Of a stretch of DNA of 41,334 bases, positions 1 to 8,340 are shown piece by piece. Source of the stretch: Aquabacterium sp. (GTDB taxonomy: Bacteria; Pseudomonadota; Gammaproteobacteria; Burkholderiales; Burkholderiaceae_C). Numbering within the stretch: position 1 is the first letter of the stretch; every line of letters begins with the position of its first letter. Location of the stretch: assembly GCA_023150345.1 (NCBI GenBank), contig JAKLLB010000030.1, forward strand, positions 1-41,334. The letters are read 5' to 3'. Position numbers and translations under genes: made by a program. Under the pieces are notes generated by a model, which had not been told where the DNA came from, did not search any database, and saw nothing but the letters and a program-made list of their open reading frames with translations.

Positions 1-787
1 TGAAGATGCCGCCGCGCGTGAGGATGCGGTGCACGTCGGCCACCATGCTGGCCACCCAGCGCATGTTGAAGTCCTTGCCACGTGGGCCGTCCTTGCCGGC
101 CAGGCACTCGTCGATGTAGGTGCGCACCGGCGCTGCCCAGTGGCGCATGTTCGACATGTTGATCGCGAACTCCTTGGTGTCCGCCGGGATCTGCACCTCG
201 TTGCTGGTGAGCACCCACGAGCCGGTCTCGCGGTCGAGGGTGAACATGGCGACACCTGTGCCCACGGTGAGCACGAGCGTGGTCTGCGGGCCGTACACGC
301 AGTAGCCCGCCGCGGCCTGTGCGCGGCCGGGCTGGAGGAAGTCTTCTTCGCTGACGCCGCGGTGGTGGCCCACCTTGCGCAACACCGAGAAGATGGTGCC
401 GATGGAAACGTTGACGTCGATGTTGGACGAGCCGTCGAGCGGGTCGTACAGCAGCAGGTACTCGCCCTGCGGGTAGCGGTTGGGCACGACGTGGATGGAG
501 TCCATCTCCTCGCTGGCCATCGCGGCGAGGTGACCGCCCCATTCGTTGGCCTCGATCAGCACCTCGTTGCTGATGACGTCGAGCTTCTTCTGCACTTCGC
601 CTTGTACGTTCTCGGTGCCGGCGCTGCCCAGCACCTCGCCCAGTGCGCCCTTGTTGACGGCGATGGCGATGGTCTTGCAGGCACGGGCGACGATCTCGAG
701 CAGCAACCGAAGCTGGCTGGGGATGTGCCCATGCTCGCGCTGCTGTTCGACGAGGTACTGGGTGAGGCTGACGCGTTTGGCGGCCAT
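1..787 (-). CDS. fbp: Fructose-1,6-bisphosphatase class I (C-terminus cut by window edge)
   Basis: This cytosolic gluconeogenic enzyme hydrolyses fructose 1,6-bisphosphate to fructose 6-phosphate. The visible 262 N-terminal residues begin [12 protein letters not shown] at the ATG at 785-787 and include the metal and substrate loop [19 protein letters not shown], which is diagnostic of the class I family. The ISNEVL and [11 protein letters not shown] segments also fit. Family members are about 330-340 residues, so roughly 75 residues lie beyond position 1. The gene starts 33 bases after the pepN stop on the same strand, so it is probably the last gene of a prfB-pepN-fbp run. No frame damage is visible. 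Family assignment is secure. Confidence 0.95.
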   Translation of the reverse strand, partial: MAAKRVSLTQYLVEQQREHGHIPSQLRLLLEIVARACKTIAIAVNKGALGEVLGSAGTENVQGEVQKKLDVISNEVLIEANEWGGHLAAMASEEMDSIHVVPNRYPQGEYLLLYDPLDGSSNIDVNVSIGTIFSVLRKVGHHRGVSEEDFLQPGRAQAAAGYCVYGPQTTLVLTVGTGVAMFTLDRETGSWVLTSNEVQIPADTKEFAINMSNMRHWAAPVRTYIDECLAGKDGPRGKDFNMRWVASMVADVHRILTRGGIF

Positions 788-820
788 GGCGGTGCGGGGC
801 AGGTCAGGTGAGGGACGGGT

Positions 821-3514
821 TCAGGACTCGAGCGCCTTGGTGACGATCTCGCGCACGTCGGACGACAGCTCGGTGCGCGCGGCGACCCGGGCGATGGCTT
901 CGCGTGCGGCGCTGCGCAGCGGCTCGGCCAGCTGCGACCAGCGGTCCATGGCGCGCGCCACGCGTGCGGCGATCTGCGGGTTGAGGGCATCGAGTTCCTG
1001 CACCCGCTCGGCCCAGAACACATAGCCCGCGGCATCGGGCCGGTGGAAGGCGGCCGGGTTGGCATGGCAGAAGGCGCCGATCAGGCTGCGCGCCCGGTTG
1101 GGGTTGCGCAGCGTGAAGTCGGGGTGCTGCAGCAGGGACCTGACCCGCGCGAACACGCGCCCGGCATGGGCGCCCAGCGGCTCGGGCGTGGTGGCCTGCA
1201 GCGTGAACCACTTGTCGATGACCAGCGGGTCGTGCGAGAAGCGGCCGTGGAAGTGCTCGAGCGCGGCTTCGGCCAGGGCTGCATGCGAGGAGGTGAGCGC
1301 TTCGAGCGCGCCCATGCGGTCGGTCATCGAGGCCGCGTCTTTCACGCGCTGGTAGGCGCGGCCCGGCCACACCGGGTCGGCGGTTTCCACCGCGTGCAGG
1401 ACCAGGTTGCGCAGGGCCAGGTTGGCCAAGGCGCGGCGACCCGACTGATCGGCATCCGGGCGGTAGCCCTCGCGCACCTGGTGGTGTTCAAAGGCCCACA
1501 ACCAGTCGGCATGCAGGCGTGCGGCGAGCTGGCGGCGCATCAGCTCGCGCACCACGTGGATGCGCTGCGGGTCGACCGTGGCGCACTGTTCGGCCACGTA
1601 GCTTTCGCTGGGCAGGGTGAGCACCAGTTCCTTGAAGGCCGGGTCGAGCTCGGGGTGGCGCAGGATGGCGCGCATGGCGTCGACGAAGGCATCGTCCAGG
1701 TGCGGCTCGCGCCCGGCGTCGGCCACCGATGCCAGCATGCGGCGCAGCGCCAGGCGCTGGCCGGCTTCCCAGCGGTTGAAGGCGTCGTGGTCGTGCTGCA
1801 GCAGCGTGAGCAGGGCGGCATCGTCCAGCCCGTCGGACAGCAGCACCGGTGCCGAGAAGCCGCGCAGCAGCGAGGGCACTGCCGGCACGTCGATGCCGAC
1901 GAAGCGGAAGGTCTGCTCGGTGTCGGCCAGCACCAGCACGCGGTCGGTGCCTGCGGGTGCGGCTTCGCCTTCGAGCTGCAGCGGCAGCGCGCGGCCATCT
2001 GCGGCCACCAGGCCCATGTGCACCGGGATGACGGCAGGCAGCTTGTGCGCCTGGCCCGGCGAGGGCTGGGCGCTCTGGCGCAGCGTGAGCGCGAGCGTGC
2101 CCGAGGCCGCATCGGCCTGCACCGTGGCGTGCAGGGTGGGCGTGCCGGCCTGCGCGTACCAGCGCTTGAAGGCCTCGAGGTGGGTGGCCAGCGCGCTGCC
2201 GGGGTTGGCATCGGCGATGGCCTGCGCGAAGTCGTCGCAGGTGACGGCCTGTCCGTCGTGGCGCTGGAAGTACAGGTCCATGCCGCGGCGGAAGCCCTCG
2301 CGGCCCACCAGGGTGGCCATCATCCGCACCACCTCGGCGCCCTTTTCGTAGACGGTGGCGGTGTAGAAGTTGTTGATCTCGAGGTAGCTGTCGGGGCGCA
2401 CCGGGTGGGCCATGGCGCCGGCGTCCTCGGGGAACTGCGCGGCGCGCAGCGAGCGCACGTCCTCGATGCGCTTGACCGCGCGCGCCGAAGGCGAGCCGGC
2501 CATGTCCATCGAGAACTCCTGGTCGCGGTAGACGGTGAGGCCTTCCTTGAGCGAGAGCTGGAACCAGTCGCGGCAGGTGATGCGGTTGCCGGTCCAGTTG
2601 TGGAAGTACTCGTGACCGACCACGCTTTCGATGCCGGCGAAGTCGGCGTCGGTGGCGGTGGCGGGGCTGGCCAGCACGTACTTGGTGTTGAAGATGTTCA
2701 GGCCCTTGTTCTCCATGGCGCCCATGTTGAAGTCGCCCACGGCGACGACCATGAAGCGTTCGAGATCGAGCGACAGGCCGAAGCGCGATTCGTCCCAGGC
2801 CACCGAGGCGATGAGCGACTGCATCGCATGTTCGGTCTTGTCGAGGTCACCGCGCCGCACATACACCTGCAGCAGGTGGTCCTTGCCCGAACGCGCGGTG
2901 ATGCGCTGCTCGCGGCACACGAGGTCGGCGGCCACCATGGCGAACAGGTAGCTGGGCTTGGGGAAGGGGTCGTGCCACTTGGCGTAATGGCGCCCGCCGT
3001 CGAGCGCACCGTGTTCCACCCGGTTGCCGTTGGACAGCAGCACCGGGTAGCGCGCCTTCTCGGCGCGCATGGTGACGGTGTACACCGCCATCACGTCGGG
3101 CCGGTCGAGGAAGTAGGTGATGCGGCGAAAGCCCTCGGCCTCGCATTGGGTGAAGAAGCCGCCGCTGGAGGTGTACAGGCCTGACAGCGCGGTGTTCTTC
3201 TCGGGCGCGCAGGTGTTGCGGATCTCGAGCGTGAAGCGGTCGTCGGCGGGCGGTCGGTCGATCACCAGCTTGCCGTCGGCATGGCGGAACGACACGCTCT
3301 CGCCGTTGATCAGCACGCGCAGCAGGTTGAGCTCGTCGCCGTGCAGCTCGAGCGCCTGGCCCGGTGGCACAGCGGTGTTGCGCTCGACCTGCATGCGGCT
3401 GGTGACCAGCGTCTTGGCGGCGTCGAGATCGAAGGCCAGGTCGACCTGGCGGATCCAGTAGGCCGGGGCTGTGTAGTCCTCGCGGCGGATGACGGTGGCG
3501 GGTCCTTCGCGCAT
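821..3514 (-). CDS. pepN: Aminopeptidase N (M1 family zinc metallopeptidase)
   Basis: This broad-specificity cytosolic aminopeptidase removes N-terminal residues from peptides. The 897-residue product has the exopeptidase signature GAMENKGLNIF and, downstream, the zinc motif HEYFHNWTGNR (HExxH) with the third zinc ligand in LKEGLTVYRDQEFS. This is the standard order in gluzincin aminopeptidases, and E. coli PepN is of similar length (about 870). The start MREGPATVIRREDY is the first methionine in frame; the family usually begins close to the RxDY segment, so the start is plausible. It lies 51 bases downstream of prfB and 33 bases upstream of fbp, all on the minus strand. No regulatory signal is obvious in these short gaps. 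Confidence 0.95.
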   Translation of the reverse strand: MREGPATVIRREDYTAPAYWIRQVDLAFDLDAAKTLVTSRMQVERNTAVPPGQALELHGDELNLLRVLINGESVSFRHADGKLVIDRPPADDRFTLEIRNTCAPEKNTALSGLYTSSGGFFTQCEAEGFRRITYFLDRPDVMAVYTVTMRAEKARYPVLLSNGNRVEHGALDGGRHYAKWHDPFPKPSYLFAMVAADLVCREQRITARSGKDHLLQVYVRRGDLDKTEHAMQSLIASVAWDESRFGLSLDLERFMVVAVGDFNMGAMENKGLNIFNTKYVLASPATATDADFAGIESVVGHEYFHNWTGNRITCRDWFQLSLKEGLTVYRDQEFSMDMAGSPSARAVKRIEDVRSLRAAQFPEDAGAMAHPVRPDSYLEINNFYTATVYEKGAEVVRMMATLVGREGFRRGMDLYFQRHDGQAVTCDDFAQAIADANPGSALATHLEAFKRWYAQAGTPTLHATVQADAASGTLALTLRQSAQPSPGQAHKLPAVIPVHMGLVAADGRALPLQLEGEAAPAGTDRVLVLADTEQTFRFVGIDVPAVPSLLRGFSAPVLLSDGLDDAALLTLLQHDHDAFNRWEAGQRLALRRMLASVADAGREPHLDDAFVDAMRAILRHPELDPAFKELVLTLPSESYVAEQCATVDPQRIHVVRELMRRQLAARLHADWLWAFEHHQVREGYRPDADQSGRRALANLALRNLVLHAVETADPVWPGRAYQRVKDAASMTDRMGALEALTSSHAALAEAALEHFHGRFSHDPLVIDKWFTLQATTPEPLGAHAGRVFARVRSLLQHPDFTLRNPNRARSLIGAFCHANPAAFHRPDAAGYVFWAERVQELDALNPQIAARVARAMDRWSQLAEPLRSAAREAIARVAARTELSSDVREIVTKALES

Positions 3515-3565
3515 GGTGGTGGGCTTTCGGTGATGCGTGCGTTCGGTGGTGCGAGCCGGGCGGGC

Positions 3566-4670
3566 CTACAGCCCCTGCTTCAGGCTGGCTTCGATGAAGG
3601 CGTCGAGATCGCCGTCGAGCACCTTCTGGGTGTTGGAGATCTCGACGTTGGTGCGCAGGTCCTTGATGCGGCTCTGGTCGAGCACGTAGCTGCGGATCTG
3701 GTGGCCCCAGCCGACGTCGGTCTTGGTGTCTTCGAGCTTCTGCTGCTGCTCCATGCGCTTGCGCATCTCATGGTCATAGAGGCGCGAGCGCAGGCGGCGC
3801 CAGGCGACGTCGCGGTTGCTGTGCTGGCTGCGGCTGTCCTGGCACTGCACCACGATGCCAGTGGGGATGTGTGTCAGGCGCACGGCGGAGTCGGTCTTGT
3901 TGATGTGCTGGCCGCCGGCGCCCGAGGCGCGGAAGGTATCGGTGCGCACATCCGCCGGGTTGATGTCGATCTCGATCGAGTCGTCGATCTCGGGGTAGCA
4001 GAAGATGCTGGCGAAGCTGGTGTGGCGCCCGCCGGCGGAATCGAACGGGCTCTTGCGCACCAGGCGGTGCACGCCGGTCTCGGTGCGCAGGTGGCCGAAG
4101 GCGTAGTCGCCTTCGATCTTGAGCGTGGCGCTCTTGATGCCGGCCACGTCGCCCGGGGTCTCGTCTTCGACCGTGGCCTTGAAGCCCTTGCGCTCGCAGT
4201 ACTTGAGGTACTGGCGCAGGAGCATGGCGGCCCAGTCGCAGGCTTCGGTGCCTCCGGCGCCGGCCTGGATGTCGATGAAGCAGTTGCTCGGGTCGGCAGG
4301 GTTGCTGAACATGCGCCGGAACTCGAGCTGCTCGACGATTTCGCGCAACCGGCTGGCGTCGGCTTCGATGGAAGCCAGGGCATCGGTGTCGCTCTCGTCG
4401 CGCGACATCTCGAACAGCTCGGCGCTGTCGGACAAATTGGTCTCGAGGTGATCGATGGTGTCGACCACGGTTTCGAGCGTCTTCTTCTCGCGCCCGAGTT
4501 CCTGGGCTCGCTTGGGTTCGTTCCAGACGCTCGGGTTCTCGAGCGCGGCATTGACTTCGTTCAACCGCAGGGCTTTGCGGTCGTAGTCAAAGATACCCCC
4601 GGAGCTGCTGGGTGCGGGCGCTCAGATCGGCGAGCAGCGAGCCGATGGCGTTGATGCGTTCGATGTCCAT
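3566..4670 (-). CDS. prfB: Peptide chain release factor 2, expressed through a programmed +1 frameshift
   Basis: RF2 recognises UGA and UAA stop codons and triggers peptidyl-tRNA hydrolysis. The main frame carries the SPF anticodon-like tripeptide ([14 protein letters not shown]) and the catalytic GGQ ([15 protein letters not shown]). The start is not in the same frame. An ATG at 4668-4670 opens a 27-codon frame ([16 protein letters not shown]...RGYL) that ends at an in-frame UGA (4587-4589). Shifting +1 at CUU joins it to [13 protein letters not shown] and gives 367 residues, matching the usual 365. The span given covers both segments and needs a joined annotation at the shift. This is a functional recoded gene, not a pseudogene. 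A conventional caller would start it too late, for example at the TTG ending at 4564. Confidence 0.95.
4586..4602 (-). promoter_or_regulatory. prfB programmed +1 ribosomal frameshift site
   Basis: The mRNA reads CGG GGG UAU CUU UGA C. A GGGGG Shine-Dalgarno-like run sits three bases before the slippery CUU, which is followed by the RF2-read UGA and a C. This is the classical bacterial RF2 autoregulation element: low RF2 lets the ribosome pause at UGA and slip +1 to make more RF2. Every known component is present, and the downstream +1 frame continues directly into conserved RF2 sequence. Confidence 0.96.
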
Positions 4671-4905
4671 TTGATGACCGGATGACTGCGGCGCGGGCCG
4701 CGCGGCGAAACGCGAATTCTCGCATGCGAGCCTGACAACACGACCGTTGCGTGGCCTTGCGCCAGGCGATGAGGCCGATGGTGCGATGCAGCACCGAAGG
4801 GATGCGGGTTTGTCCGCCCCGGGACTGTGCCGGGGTGGCCCCGATTCGTCAGAGAGACGTAAGCCGCCGAATCGACGCTGCGAACCAGACGTACTGGAGG
4901 CTCAC

Positions 4906-5205
4906 TTGCTGTTGTTGGTGTCGTCGGTGAAGCTCGTGGCTGAGATCGCCTTGCTGGCGTTTGCAGGCCAGTGGTTGCTGGGCCTGCTGGCCGGCAAGAA
5001 GCGTGAGCAGAACCTGTTCTACAAGCTGCTGCAGGTGGTGACGGGCCCCTTCGTCAAGGGGGCGCGATGGGTGGCGCCGCGCCGCATCGTGATCGACCGG
5101 CACCTGCCGCTTGTGGCCGTGCTGCTGCTGGCTTTCGCATGGCTGGCCGCCACCATCACCAAGATCAGCCTGTGCCTGCAATCGGGGGTGAATCTGTGTC
5201 ACTGA
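4906..5205 (+). CDS. Small membrane protein of unknown function
   Basis: A 99-residue protein with two hydrophobic segments, one at the N-terminus (LLLVSSVKLVAEIALLAFAGQWLLGLLAG) and one near the C-terminus (HLPLVAVLLLAFAWLAATI). They are separated by a basic linker with FYKLLQVVTGPFVKGARWVAPRR. I choose the TTG start at 4906 because GGAGG lies at 4897-4901 and the hydrophobic segment starts at once; a start further upstream would add an unsupported tail. Its stop overlaps the start of the TPR gene by 10 bases, so the two are probably translationally coupled. I recognise it only as a conserved-looking Burkholderiales hypothetical and infer no function. Confidence 0.7.
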   Translation: MLLLVSSVKLVAEIALLAFAGQWLLGLLAGKKREQNLFYKLLQVVTGPFVKGARWVAPRRIVIDRHLPLVAVLLLAFAWLAATITKISLCLQSGVNLCH

Positions 5206-5777
5206 TCGATCCGCAATTCTGGGCCCGGCAGGGCCTGCGCATGGTGGCCATGGGCTGGCTGCTGGCTGGACGACCGCAGCGTGCTCAAGCGGTGTTCACG
5301 CAGATGCTGGAGCGCTGGCCGGGCGATGCCTATGCACTGGCCAGCCGCGCGTATGTCGCGGCGCAAGCCGGGCGGCTGGACGACGCCATTGCCGACGCGC
5401 ACTCGCTGGTCGAATTGCATCCGCAGCGCAGTGCGGGCGACTGGTTCAACCTGGCCTTCCTCCTCGAGCAACGAGACCGCCTCGACGAGGCCGAGCGGGC
5501 CTTCCGCCGCGCCCTGGAACTCGACCCCGAGCTCGACCGCGCCTGGTATGGGCTGGGCGTGGCGCTCATCCGCCAAAGCCGCTTCGACGAGGCCGTGGCC
5601 GCGCTCAAGCGCAACACCGAACTGCAACCCATGAGTCCGTACGGCTGGTACCAGCTGGCGCGGGTGCATGTGGATCGTCACGACCCCGACGAGGCCCGGC
5701 GGATCATCCGCCACCTCAAGGGGTTCGAGCCCAAGGTGGCCGCTCAACTCGAGCGGGAAACGGGGCTCGCCACGTGA
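5196..5777 (+). CDS. Tetratricopeptide-repeat protein
   Basis: A 193-residue helical repeat protein. TPR-type units are visible, for example DWFNLAFLLEQRDRLDEAER followed by AFRRALELDPELDRAWYGLG and then SRFDEAVAALKRNTELQP, with the canonical A/G-x-A-x-x-x-P spacing. The GTG start at 5196 is preceded by GGGGG at 5184-5188 and overlaps the upstream gene's stop, favouring coupled translation. There is no signal peptide; the N-terminus (VSLIDPQFWARQGLRMVAMGWLLAG) is only mildly hydrophobic. TPR proteins mediate protein-protein contacts, and the partner here is unknown. It lies 93 bases ahead of the symporter operon and may belong to the same transcription unit. Confidence 0.85.
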   Translation: MSLIDPQFWARQGLRMVAMGWLLAGRPQRAQAVFTQMLERWPGDAYALASRAYVAAQAGRLDDAIADAHSLVELHPQRSAGDWFNLAFLLEQRDRLDEAERAFRRALELDPELDRAWYGLGVALIRQSRFDEAVAALKRNTELQPMSPYGWYQLARVHVDRHDPDEARRIIRHLKGFEPKVAAQLERETGLAT

Positions 5778-5870
5778 TGGCAGGCAACGGGCGGACTGCC
5801 ACGCCCGAAGGGCGTCGTGGGGGCGTACGAGCCCTGATCCGACGGTTTCAACGATATGGAGGCGACTGCA

Positions 5871-6050
5871 ATGCAACTGACTGAGAAGCACCGCCAGTAC
5901 TGGTCGAAGAATCTACGGATCACGTCGATTCTGCTGGCCATCTGGTTCTTCGTGACGTTCGTGCTCGGGTTTTATTGCCTGATCATCTGGTACTACGCTA
6001 GGTACATGAACCGGCTGGACCAGGAACACGGCGTGGCCGAGGAGGAATGA
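5871..6050 (+). CDS. DUF4212 small subunit of a sodium/solute symporter
   Basis: A 59-residue inner-membrane protein, MQLTEKHRQYWSKNLRI..., with two hydrophobic stretches (ILLAIWFFVTFVLGFYCLIIWYY) and a charged C-terminus. The YW-x-K-N-L-R start and the FGxY/LGFYCLIIWYY pattern are typical of the DUF4212 (sodium symporter small subunit) family, which sits immediately upstream of the VC_2705-type symporter. The ATG at 5871 is preferred over that at 5856 because GGAGG at 5858-5862 is well placed for it. The stop lies one base from the next ATG (6052), indicating coupled expression with the large subunit. Confidence 0.9.
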   Translation: MQLTEKHRQYWSKNLRITSILLAIWFFVTFVLGFYCLIIWYYARYMNRLDQEHGVAEEE

Positions 6051-6051
6051 C

Positions 6052-8175
6052 ATGGCCGGCATGACCTTTGACCACGGATCGTCGACATCGGCGTCCGACA
6101 ACAAGGCGTTCAAGTCGCAGCTCAACAAGGTGTACGGCTGGTACACCGGCGGCTTCATCGCATTCGTCATCGTGCTCGCGGTGCTCGAGCAGATGGGGCT
6201 GCCACGCAACTGGATCGGCTTCACCTTCCTGCTGGCCACGGTGCTGCTGTATGCCGGTATCGGGGTGATGAGCCGCACCAGCGACGCCTCCGAGTACTAC
6301 GTGGCGGGGCGCCGGGTTCCGGCGCTCTACAACGGCATGGCCACCGGCGCCGACTGGATGAGCGCGGCGTCGTTCATCGGCATGGCCGGAACGCTCTACC
6401 TCAGCGGCTACGGCGGCCTGGCCTTCATCATGGGCTGGACCGGCGGCTACTGCCTGGTGGCGCTGTTCCTCGCGCCGTACCTGCGCAAGTTCGGGCAATT
6501 CACCATTCCCGACTTCCTGGGTGCACGCTACGAGGGCAACCTGCCCCGGTTGATCGGTATCTTCGCCGCCATCCTGTGCTCGTTCACGTATGTGGTGGCG
6601 CAGATCTACGGCGTGGGCATCATCACCACCCGCCTGTCGGGCCTGGCCTTCGAGATCGGGATCTTCGTCGGTCTGGGCGGCATCCTGGTGTGCTCCTTCC
6701 TGGGCGGCATGCGTGCCGTTACCTGGACGCAGGTGGCGCAGTACATCATCCTGATCATTGCCTACATGATCCCGTTGGTGTGGCTGTCGGTGAAGCAGAC
6801 CAGCGTGCCCATTCCGCAGGCGGTGTACGGATTCCAGCTGCAGAAGGTGACCGCGGCCGAGAACAAGCTGAAGACCGACCCGAAGGAGCTCGAGGTCATC
6901 GGCATCTTCAAGGCGAGGGCCGCCGAGTTCGACGCCAAGCTCAAGGACATTCCCGCCGCCATGGCCGCCGACAAGGCTGCCGCCGAGAAGAAGCTGGCCG
7001 ACCTGAAGGCCGCCAACGGCGCGCCTGCCGACATCCAGGCAGCCGAGAAGGCGCTGGCCTCGCAGCCGGCCGACGTGGCAGCGGCCAAGAAGGCCTGGAC
7101 CGCCGCCAAGGCAGCCAACGAAGCCCGTGCCAAGCCGCTGGCCGGCATGCCCCCGCATGCCAACCAGTTTGCGGGTGATCCGAACGGCGACGAGAAGGCC
7201 CGCAAGGCTTTCGACGAGTCGCGCCGCAACTTCCTGGCGCTGATCTTCTGCCTGATGGTGGGTACGGCCGCGTTGCCGCACATCCTGATGCGCTACTACA
7301 CCACCCCGTCGGTGAAGGAGGCGCGTGAGTCGGTCACGTGGAGCCTGTTCTTCATCTTCTTGCTGTACTTCTCGGCCCCGGCCCTGGCCGTGCTGGTGAA
7401 GTACGAGGTGTTCAGCGTGCTGGTGGGCACTCCGTTCGACAAGCTGCCGGCGTGGATTGCCAACTGGTCGCGCGTCGATCCGGGCCTGCTGAGTGTGGTG
7501 GACATCAACAAGGACGGCATCTTCCAGCTCGGCGAGATGAAGATCGGTGGCGACATCATCGTGCTGGCCACGCCGGAAATCGGTGGCCTGCCGTATGTGG
7601 TGTCGGGCATGGTGGCCGCTGGTGGCCTGGCAGCGGCGCTGTCGACCGCTGACGGCCTGCTGCTGACGATCGCCAACGCGCTGTCGCACGACCTGTACTA
7701 CAAGATGATCGACCCGAACGCGCCGACGAGCCGCCGCGTGGCCATCTCCAAGGCCCTGCTGCTGGTCGTGGCACTGTTGGCTGCCTCGGTGGCGGCGCAG
7801 AAGCCGGCGGACATCCTGTTCCTGGTTTCGGCGGCGTTCTCGTTCGCGGCGGCGGCGTTCTTCCCGGCGCTGGTGTGCGGCATCTTCTGGAAGCGCGCCA
7901 ACAAGTGGGGCGCGTCGCTGGGCATGATGGCTGGCCTGGGCACCACCTTCTACTACATGGCCACCACGCAGCCTTGGCTGCGCGGCATGTTCGGGGTGAC
8001 CAGCCCGATCGAGCTGTGGTGGGGCATCCAGCCCATCTCGGCTGGCCTGTTCGGCGTGCCGATCGGCTTTGCGGTGATCATCATCGTGAGCCTGCTGACC
8101 GGCGAGCCGCGCAAGGACACCCAGGAACTGGTGGAGCATGTGCGCTACCCCAACCTGAAGGGCATGAAGGCCTGA
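6052..8175 (+). CDS. Sodium:solute symporter, VC_2705-type (often annotated cation acetate symporter)
   Basis: A 707-residue SSS-family permease using the Na+ gradient to import a small solute, probably a carboxylate; the substrate is not provable here. Typical SSS segments include YYVAGRRVPALYNGMATGADWMSAASF near the N-terminus and SGMVAAGGLAAALSTADGLLL in the second half. Two additions stand out. Residues about 262-390 form an alanine/lysine/glutamate-rich, probably coiled-coil insert between membrane helices. Residues 484-495 read DINKDGIFQLGE, a close match to an EF-hand calcium loop. The product ends LVEHVRYPNLKGMKA. The gene follows the DUF4212 subunit by one base. The next gene starts 165 bases on, beyond a hairpin. 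Confidence 0.92.
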   Translation: MAGMTFDHGSSTSASDNKAFKSQLNKVYGWYTGGFIAFVIVLAVLEQMGLPRNWIGFTFLLATVLLYAGIGVMSRTSDASEYYVAGRRVPALYNGMATGADWMSAASFIGMAGTLYLSGYGGLAFIMGWTGGYCLVALFLAPYLRKFGQFTIPDFLGARYEGNLPRLIGIFAAILCSFTYVVAQIYGVGIITTRLSGLAFEIGIFVGLGGILVCSFLGGMRAVTWTQVAQYIILIIAYMIPLVWLSVKQTSVPIPQAVYGFQLQKVTAAENKLKTDPKELEVIGIFKARAAEFDAKLKDIPAAMAADKAAAEKKLADLKAANGAPADIQAAEKALASQPADVAAAKKAWTAAKAANEARAKPLAGMPPHANQFAGDPNGDEKARKAFDESRRNFLALIFCLMVGTAALPHILMRYYTTPSVKEARESVTWSLFFIFLLYFSAPALAVLVKYEVFSVLVGTPFDKLPAWIANWSRVDPGLLSVVDINKDGIFQLGEMKIGGDIIVLATPEIGGLPYVVSGMVAAGGLAAALSTADGLLLTIANALSHDLYYKMIDPNAPTSRRVAISKALLLVVALLAASVAAQKPADILFLVSAAFSFAAAAFFPALVCGIFWKRANKWGASLGMMAGLGTTFYYMATTQPWLRGMFGVTSPIELWWGIQPISAGLFGVPIGFAVIIIVSLLTGEPRKDTQELVEHVRYPNLKGMKA

Positions 8176-8234
8176 GCCTGTGCCCGAGCCTGACACGGGC
8201 CGCCCTGCGGGCGGGCCGTGCCGGCTGACTATGC

Positions 8235-8263
8235 AGGGCCATGCCGGCGATCGGCATGGCCCT
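8235..8263 (+). terminator. Perfect 12-bp hairpin after the symporter gene
   Basis: AGGGCCATGCCG at 8235-8246 pairs exactly with CGGCATGGCCCT at 8252-8263 across the loop GCGAT. It lies 60 bases after the symporter stop and about 77 bases before the next gene. Only a short pyrimidine run (TTCTC) follows, so it may be an attenuating terminator or an RNA-stabilising 3' end rather than a strong intrinsic terminator. Confidence 0.6.
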
Positions 8264-8340
8264 TCTCACATGGGCGGGCATGCGGCGGCAATGCGGCTCC
8301 TGTGATGCAATAGCCGCGTTGTCCTGACGAGGGGACCCGT

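Noticed and set aside
1043-3184. Long open frame opposite pepN (and similar long frames at 5998-8196 minus, 8266-9978 minus, 26313-28265 plus and 13008-15125 minus)
   Set aside because: They overlap clear conserved genes, have low-complexity compositions typical of antisense high-GC frames, and show no recognisable domains.
4671-4905. Gene or tRNA in the prfB-upstream gap
   Set aside because: No cloverleaf, no conserved frame, and the open frames here are unconvincing.
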